Shown piece after piece: positions 6,580 through 8,450 of a stretch of 8,450 nt of DNA. Origin of the DNA: Planctomycetaceae bacterium (GTDB lineage: Bacteria; Planctomycetota; Planctomycetia; Pirellulales; Thermoguttaceae). Below the pieces are notes generated by a model that saw only the letters and a list, made by a program, of their open reading frames with translations, did no database searches and was not told the origin of the DNA. Both the position numbers and the translations under genes were made by a program. The stretch's first letter is position 1. Every line of letters begins with the position of its first letter. The stretch is from contig JAISJZ010000256.1 in assembly GCA_031261125.1 (NCBI GenBank), forward strand, positions 1-8,450, given 5' to 3'.

Positions 6580-7101
6580 TTAGTGGCACGGCTCGCAGGC
6601 GGGAACACACGGTTCGCAAACCGGTTCAACGCCGCAGGGGCTGCACGGGGTCAGGTGAGCCGCCAATTTCGCTTTCAGGTTCAGGAAGAACCCGCCGAAC
6701 GGAAGGAACGGACCGCTGCCGTGATGACCGCAAGCGTCGCAGGCAACTTCTTCGCACGGGGCAACTTCTCTGCACGGTTCGCACGGAACTTCGCAGACCG
6801 GTTCACAAGCCGGCACGCAGCCGTGATGCAGTTTTGCATCCAATTTTGCTTTCAAGCCGAGGAAGAATCCGCCGAAGGGACGGAACGGCTTGTGGCAGCC
6901 GTCGAAGCAGGACGGCTCGCACGGTTCACAAACCGCCTCACAGGGCGGAGCCGCTTGTTCGCAGGGCTGGCAAGCAGCGGGTTCGCACGGCGCACAGCCG
7001 CGGATGGTGTGAAGGCGACCGAACAATCCTGCTTCCGCTGTTGTTGAAACAGCGAACAGAAGGGCGGCAGCCAACGCAGACAGAAGTACTTGACGTTTCA
7101 T
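6580..7101 (-). CDS. Secreted Cys-rich repeat protein (CEPC motifs), unknown function
   Basis: A 173-residue protein. MKRQ, a hydrophobic stretch and an AEA|G site near residue 24 make a standard Sec signal peptide with no lipobox, so the product is exported. The mature part (about 149 residues) holds 23 Cys, about 15%, mostly as CEPC, CxxC and CxxxC units rich in Pro, Glu and Ala. Two 20-residue hydrophobic/basic segments (72-91 and 131-150, core PFGGFF then LKAKL) are identical at 16 positions and alternate with the Cys blocks. No known catalytic motif is seen. Cys spacing suggests disulfide cross-linking or metal binding in the periplasm or cell wall; Cys-rich repeat proteins of this style are common in Planctomycetota, but the role is not known. 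The start is set by a strong AAGGAG 7 nt upstream. It forms its own unit with a terminator after it. Confidence 0.82.
   Translation of the reverse strand: MKRQVLLSALAAALLFAVSTTAEAGLFGRLHTIRGCAPCEPAACQPCEQAAPPCEAVCEPCEPSCFDGCHKPFRPFGGFFLGLKAKLDAKLHHGCVPACEPVCEVPCEPCREVAPCEEVACDACGHHGSGPFLPFGGFFLNLKAKLAAHLTPCSPCGVEPVCEPCVPACEPCH
6652..6711 (-). repeat. Copy 2 of the internal PFGGFF/LKAKL repeat
   Basis: This encodes residues 131-150 of the Cys-rich protein (PFLPFGGFF, then NLKAKLAAHL). It matches copy 1 at 16 of 20 residues, and the DNA is clearly related (GAAGAA, CCGCCGAA and GGAACGG blocks on the + strand in the same order). The copies start 177 bp apart, consistent with tandem duplication of a unit of about 59 residues. 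Confidence 0.8.
6829..6888 (-). repeat. Copy 1 of the internal PFGGFF/LKAKL repeat
   Basis: This encodes residues 72-91 of the Cys-rich protein (PFRPFGGFF, then LGLKAKLDAKL). Like copy 2 it is preceded by a Cys/His-containing turn (GCH here, CGHH there) and followed by a Cys block, so the whole unit, not only the 20 residues, appears duplicated. Confidence 0.8.
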
Positions 7102-7108
7102 TGCAATT

Positions 7109-7114
7109 CTCCTT
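7109..7114 (-). promoter_or_regulatory. Strong ribosome binding site of the Cys-rich gene
   Basis: The - strand reads AAGGAG seven bases before the ATG at 7101-7099. It is the best Shine-Dalgarno match in the window and fixes the start codon. It contrasts with the genes starting at 2911, 3935 and 7559, which lack a well-placed one. Confidence 0.85.
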
Positions 7115-7139
7115 AAAACGGTTTTTCGGGGAAACGGAC

Positions 7140-7160
7140 CGGGGTCTTACAAAGACCCCG
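7140..7160. promoter_or_regulatory. Perfect 9-bp hairpin upstream of the Cys-rich gene
   Basis: CGGGGTCTT (7140-7148) and AAGACCCCG (7152-7160) are fully complementary around a 3-base loop. The hairpin lies 39 nt upstream of the Cys-rich start codon, on the - strand side where the mRNA leader should be. No T run follows the stem on the - strand; on the + strand a short CTTTTC follows 7 bases later. It could be a leader structure stabilising the mRNA, an operator, or a weak terminator for + strand transcription. Confidence 0.55.
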
Positions 7161-7483
7161 CTAAACTTTTCTAATGCAGTTATCGGCAAACCAACGGAAA
7201 AAATTACCCAAACTCGGCAAGTTTCCGATTATAATTATTTTTCCTGTTTTACGGTTCCGATTCTATCCATTCTATCGGCACTACGCACACAAACGGTGCA
7301 AACATAATGAACAGAACCGGAATTCCTCTCTCTTTTGCCTATCCTGCAAAACACAGTATAAAATACAACGTATTTCGCAAAATGCAAAAAATAAATCGAA
7401 AAAACAGAAAAAATAATTCCGATGCTTTGCGTAAAATAATCGGAATAACGGTAATCGTACTTTAAGAAAAAACGGAACAAGTA
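7161..7483. other. AT-rich intergenic stretch with no supported gene
   Basis: This is the main part of the divergent gap between the Cys-rich gene and gspG. It is visibly richer in A/T than the coding DNA, with long A runs near 7380-7415. I find no tRNA, no conserved ORF and no good promoter for the Cys-rich gene, although TATAAT-like words occur on both strands around 7226-7235. TTCCGATT occurs at 7223-7230 and 7255-7262, and a related TTCCGAT at 7417-7423 is part of an inverted repeat. Short ORFs here have low-complexity or unrecognisable products and no ribosome binding site. Confidence 0.5.
7416..7446. repeat. 8-bp inverted repeat ATTCCGAT / ATCGGAAT
   Basis: ATTCCGAT (7416-7423) is mirrored by ATCGGAAT (7439-7446) with a 15-base loop. 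It lies about 40 bp upstream of the gspG -35 box. It could be an activator site or a small stem-loop; no T run follows, so it is not a good terminator. Confidence 0.4.
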
Positions 7484-7512
7484 TTGGCGGACGGAGTTAA
7501 ACGCGATATAAT
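7484..7512 (+). promoter_or_regulatory. sigma70-type promoter of gspG
   Basis: TTGGCG (7484-7489; 4 of 6 to consensus) is followed by 17 bases and a perfect TATAAT at 7507-7512. The expected start is near 7519, giving a leader of about 40 nt before the ATG at 7559. That leader has no Shine-Dalgarno sequence close to the ATG. Confidence 0.68.
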
Positions 7513-7558
7513 GAGTGTCTCCTTTGTCTGCCCTTAACCATCCGTAAATAAGCCGAAA

Positions 7559-8005
7559 ATGAAGAAACATACAAAACGATACGCACGCCGCCGCGGTTTT
7601 ACGCTCATCGAAGTAATGATAGTCCTGCTCATTATGCTGGCATTGGCAGGACTTGCTGTTTTTTCCTACACCGGAACGCTGGAAAGTGCAAACCGGAAAA
7701 ATACGCTGACCTACGTTAAAGGGCTTGCGTCGGCATTGGAACTGTACAAGGTCGGTGTCGGACAGTATCCGTCAACAGAACAAGGGCTTGGTGCGCTGCA
7801 AGAAGCACCGCAGGATTTGGTAAATCCCAACAGTTGGGCAGGACCGTATCTGAAAGACAGTGCGGCGACGGAAGACCCGTGGGGTAATCCGTACCAGTAC
7901 GTTTGTCCGGGCAACAGGTCGCGGGACGGCTTTGACGTTTGGTCCATCGGTCCTGATCGCGTTGACGGCTCCGATGACGACCTCGGAAATTGGACGAAAG
8001 AATAG
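7559..8005 (+). CDS. gspG: Type II secretion major pseudopilin, GspG/PulG-like
   Basis: A 148-residue pseudopilin. A short basic leader (MKKHTKRYARRR) ends at Gly13; prepilin peptidase would cut before Phe14 of FTLIEVMIV, leaving Glu18 as the conserved +5 residue, then a hydrophobic helix to about residue 36. The C-terminal half has the GspG signature: YPSTEQGLGAL (70-80), WAGPYLKD, DPWGNPYQY (106-114) and DVWSIGPD with a Asp-rich DGSDDDLGNW end (126-145), the calcium-binding region of GspG. It would polymerise into the periplasmic pseudopilus that pushes proteins through the outer membrane. No other gsp gene is nearby, and the gene has its own promoter, so it stands alone here. Planctomycetes carry many pilin-like proteins, but the DPWGNPY and DVWS motifs favour true GspG over the DUF1559 type. 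Confidence 0.92.
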   Translation: MKKHTKRYARRRGFTLIEVMIVLLIMLALAGLAVFSYTGTLESANRKNTLTYVKGLASALELYKVGVGQYPSTEQGLGALQEAPQDLVNPNSWAGPYLKDSAATEDPWGNPYQYVCPGNRSRDGFDVWSIGPDRVDGSDDDLGNWTKE

Positions 8006-8012
8006 AACCACA

Positions 8013-8059
8013 CCGCTGAAACAGATTCTAAACGTTTTTTCTCCGTTCCAATTCAGCGG
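8013..8059. repeat. Inverted repeat CCGCTGAA / TTCAGCGG across the gspG-helicase junction
   Basis: CCGCTGAA (8013-8020) pairs with TTCAGCGG (8052-8059) over a 31-base loop that includes a T6 run (8035-8040) and the helicase stop codon. A direct copy, CCGCTGAAAC, recurs at 8102-8111. The long loop makes a simple terminator unlikely; the T6 run might help end gspG transcripts. Confidence 0.3.
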
Positions 8060-8450
8060 CGGTAATCACCTCCGGCAATTTGCGTTTTCCTTTCTTTTTC
8101 GCCGCTGAAACGGCGGCTGAACGTTCTTTGCCGCTGTCATCGTATTCAGGGTCAATACCGTCGTAATCCGTTAGTCCCCGCCGCTCGCGGCGGGCGGCGG
8201 ACGGCGAGCCGCCTGCGGCTAACGCGTTTTGTATTTCAAACAAAAACCGGCTGTAAATCGTCGAATTGTACGCTCCGCGGAACTCGCGCCGGTTTGTATA
8301 ATTCAACCGCAATTCCTCCCTTGCCCTTGTGAAACCTACGAAACACAACCGCCGCTCTTCTTCCAATTCTTTATCATCCCAACTTGACCGCTCGTGCGGC
8401 AGAATACCCTCTTCCAACGCAATCATATACACCACCGGAAATTCCAAGCC
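8028..8450 (-). CDS. UvrD/PcrA-type superfamily 1 DNA helicase, C-terminal end
   Basis: Only the last 140 residues are visible; the gene continues past the window edge. GLEFPVVYMIALEEGILPH is helicase motif V and the following segment, and EEERRLCFVGFTRAREEL is motif VI with its ATP-contacting Arg residues. SRFLFEIQ is the end of domain 2A as in PcrA/UvrD. UvrD/PcrA unwinds DNA 3'-5' in mismatch and excision repair and clears recombination filaments and stalled polymerase. After SRFLFEIQ there are only about 68 residues, rich in Ala, Arg, Lys and acidic residues, and no Tudor-like RNA-polymerase-binding motif is recognisable. Part of this tail is encoded by an 80% GC palindromic block (separate entry). 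It converges on gspG with a 22-bp gap. UvrD, PcrA and Rep cannot be told apart from this piece. Confidence 0.9.
   Translation of the reverse strand, partial: GLEFPVVYMIALEEGILPHERSSWDDKELEEERRLCFVGFTRAREELRLNYTNRREFRGAYNSTIYSRFLFEIQNALAAGGSPSAARRERRGLTDYDGIDPEYDDSGKERSAAVSAAKKKGKRKLPEVITAAELERRKNV
8169..8224. repeat. REP-like GC-rich palindromic block inside the helicase gene
   Basis: A 56-bp block bounded by CGTTAG (8169-8174) and its mirror CTAACG (8219-8224). Inside are two adjacent palindromes: CCCGCCGC/GCGGCGGG (8177-8184 and 8187-8194) and AGCCGC/GCGGCT (8207-8212 and 8215-8220), each with a 2-base centre. 45 of its 56 bases are G or C (80%), far above the rest of the window. On the helicase strand it is read in frame as an Ala/Gly/Arg-rich stretch (LAAGGSPSAARRERRG) in the unstructured tail. 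This resembles a repetitive extragenic palindrome or Rickettsia-type palindromic element inserted where the protein tolerates it; the insertion itself is inferred. Confidence 0.55.

Noticed and set aside
6538..7047. A 169-codon + strand ORF lying almost fully opposite the Cys-rich gene
   Set aside because: It is the antisense image of a Cys/Pro/Glu-biased gene (TGC read as GCA, CCG as CGG), has no ribosome binding site and no recognisable product, and begins inside the region between the terminator and the real gene's end. The - strand frame has a signal peptide, strong ribosome binding site and terminator.
6580..7101. Metallothionein identity for the Cys-rich protein
   Set aside because: Metallothioneins are short, cytoplasmic and lack a signal peptide; this one is exported and has hydrophobic repeated segments. 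Metal binding remains possible but is not shown.
7235..7570. A 111-codon - strand ORF in the AT-rich gap (Phe/Tyr-rich product)
   Set aside because: It overlaps the gspG promoter and start, has no ribosome binding site, and its composition is what AT-rich noncoding DNA gives by chance.
8013..8059. A classic rho-independent terminator shared by gspG and the helicase gene
   Set aside because: The 8-bp arms are separated by 31 bases and the T6 run is in the loop rather than after the stem, so it was kept only as a low-confidence inverted repeat.

Overview
The window is a compact, gene-dense bacterial chromosome segment of roughly even base composition. It holds seven protein genes, two of them cut by the window edges, and no RNA genes, insertion sequences or CRISPR array. 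The best taxonomic guess, an inference, is a Planctomycetota bacterium. Reasons are a GH116/DUF608 glycosidase next to a lipoprotein beta-propeller, a sugar phosphate isomerase/epimerase-like TIM barrel, a stand-alone GspG-type pseudopilin, a secreted Cys-Glu-Pro-rich repeat protein, and several starts without a Shine-Dalgarno sequence.

Left part, + strand (1-5011). First comes the C-terminal part of a GH116-type glycosidase. A near-consensus sigma70 promoter with a palindrome in its spacer then leads into a SMP-30/gluconolactonase-like lipoprotein. After that come an isomerase-like TIM barrel and rlmN, the radical-SAM rRNA/tRNA adenine C2 methyltransferase. The first three suggest sugar or glycoside breakdown in the envelope and cytoplasm; rlmN is a housekeeping gene 19 bp behind them.

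Middle part, - strand (5025-7101). A GT-C/ArnT-like membrane glycosyltransferase converges on rlmN, and a 25-bp near-palindrome covers both stop codons. Upstream of it lies a small secreted protein with 23 cysteines in CxxC/CxxxC spacings and a duplicated hydrophobic motif. That gene has a strong ribosome binding site and a textbook intrinsic terminator.

Right part. An AT-rich intergenic stretch of about 460 bp (7102-7558) separates the divergent Cys-rich gene and gspG. gspG has its own clear promoter. It converges on the 3' end of a UvrD/PcrA-type helicase on the - strand. The unstructured tail of that helicase is encoded partly by a 56-bp, 80% GC, palindrome-rich block that looks like a REP-like element inserted in frame.

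No complete new multi-gene system is visible. The items most worth a second look are the palindromic block inside the helicase gene, the Cys-rich repeat protein with its structured leader, and the palindrome-bearing promoter at 1424-1452.
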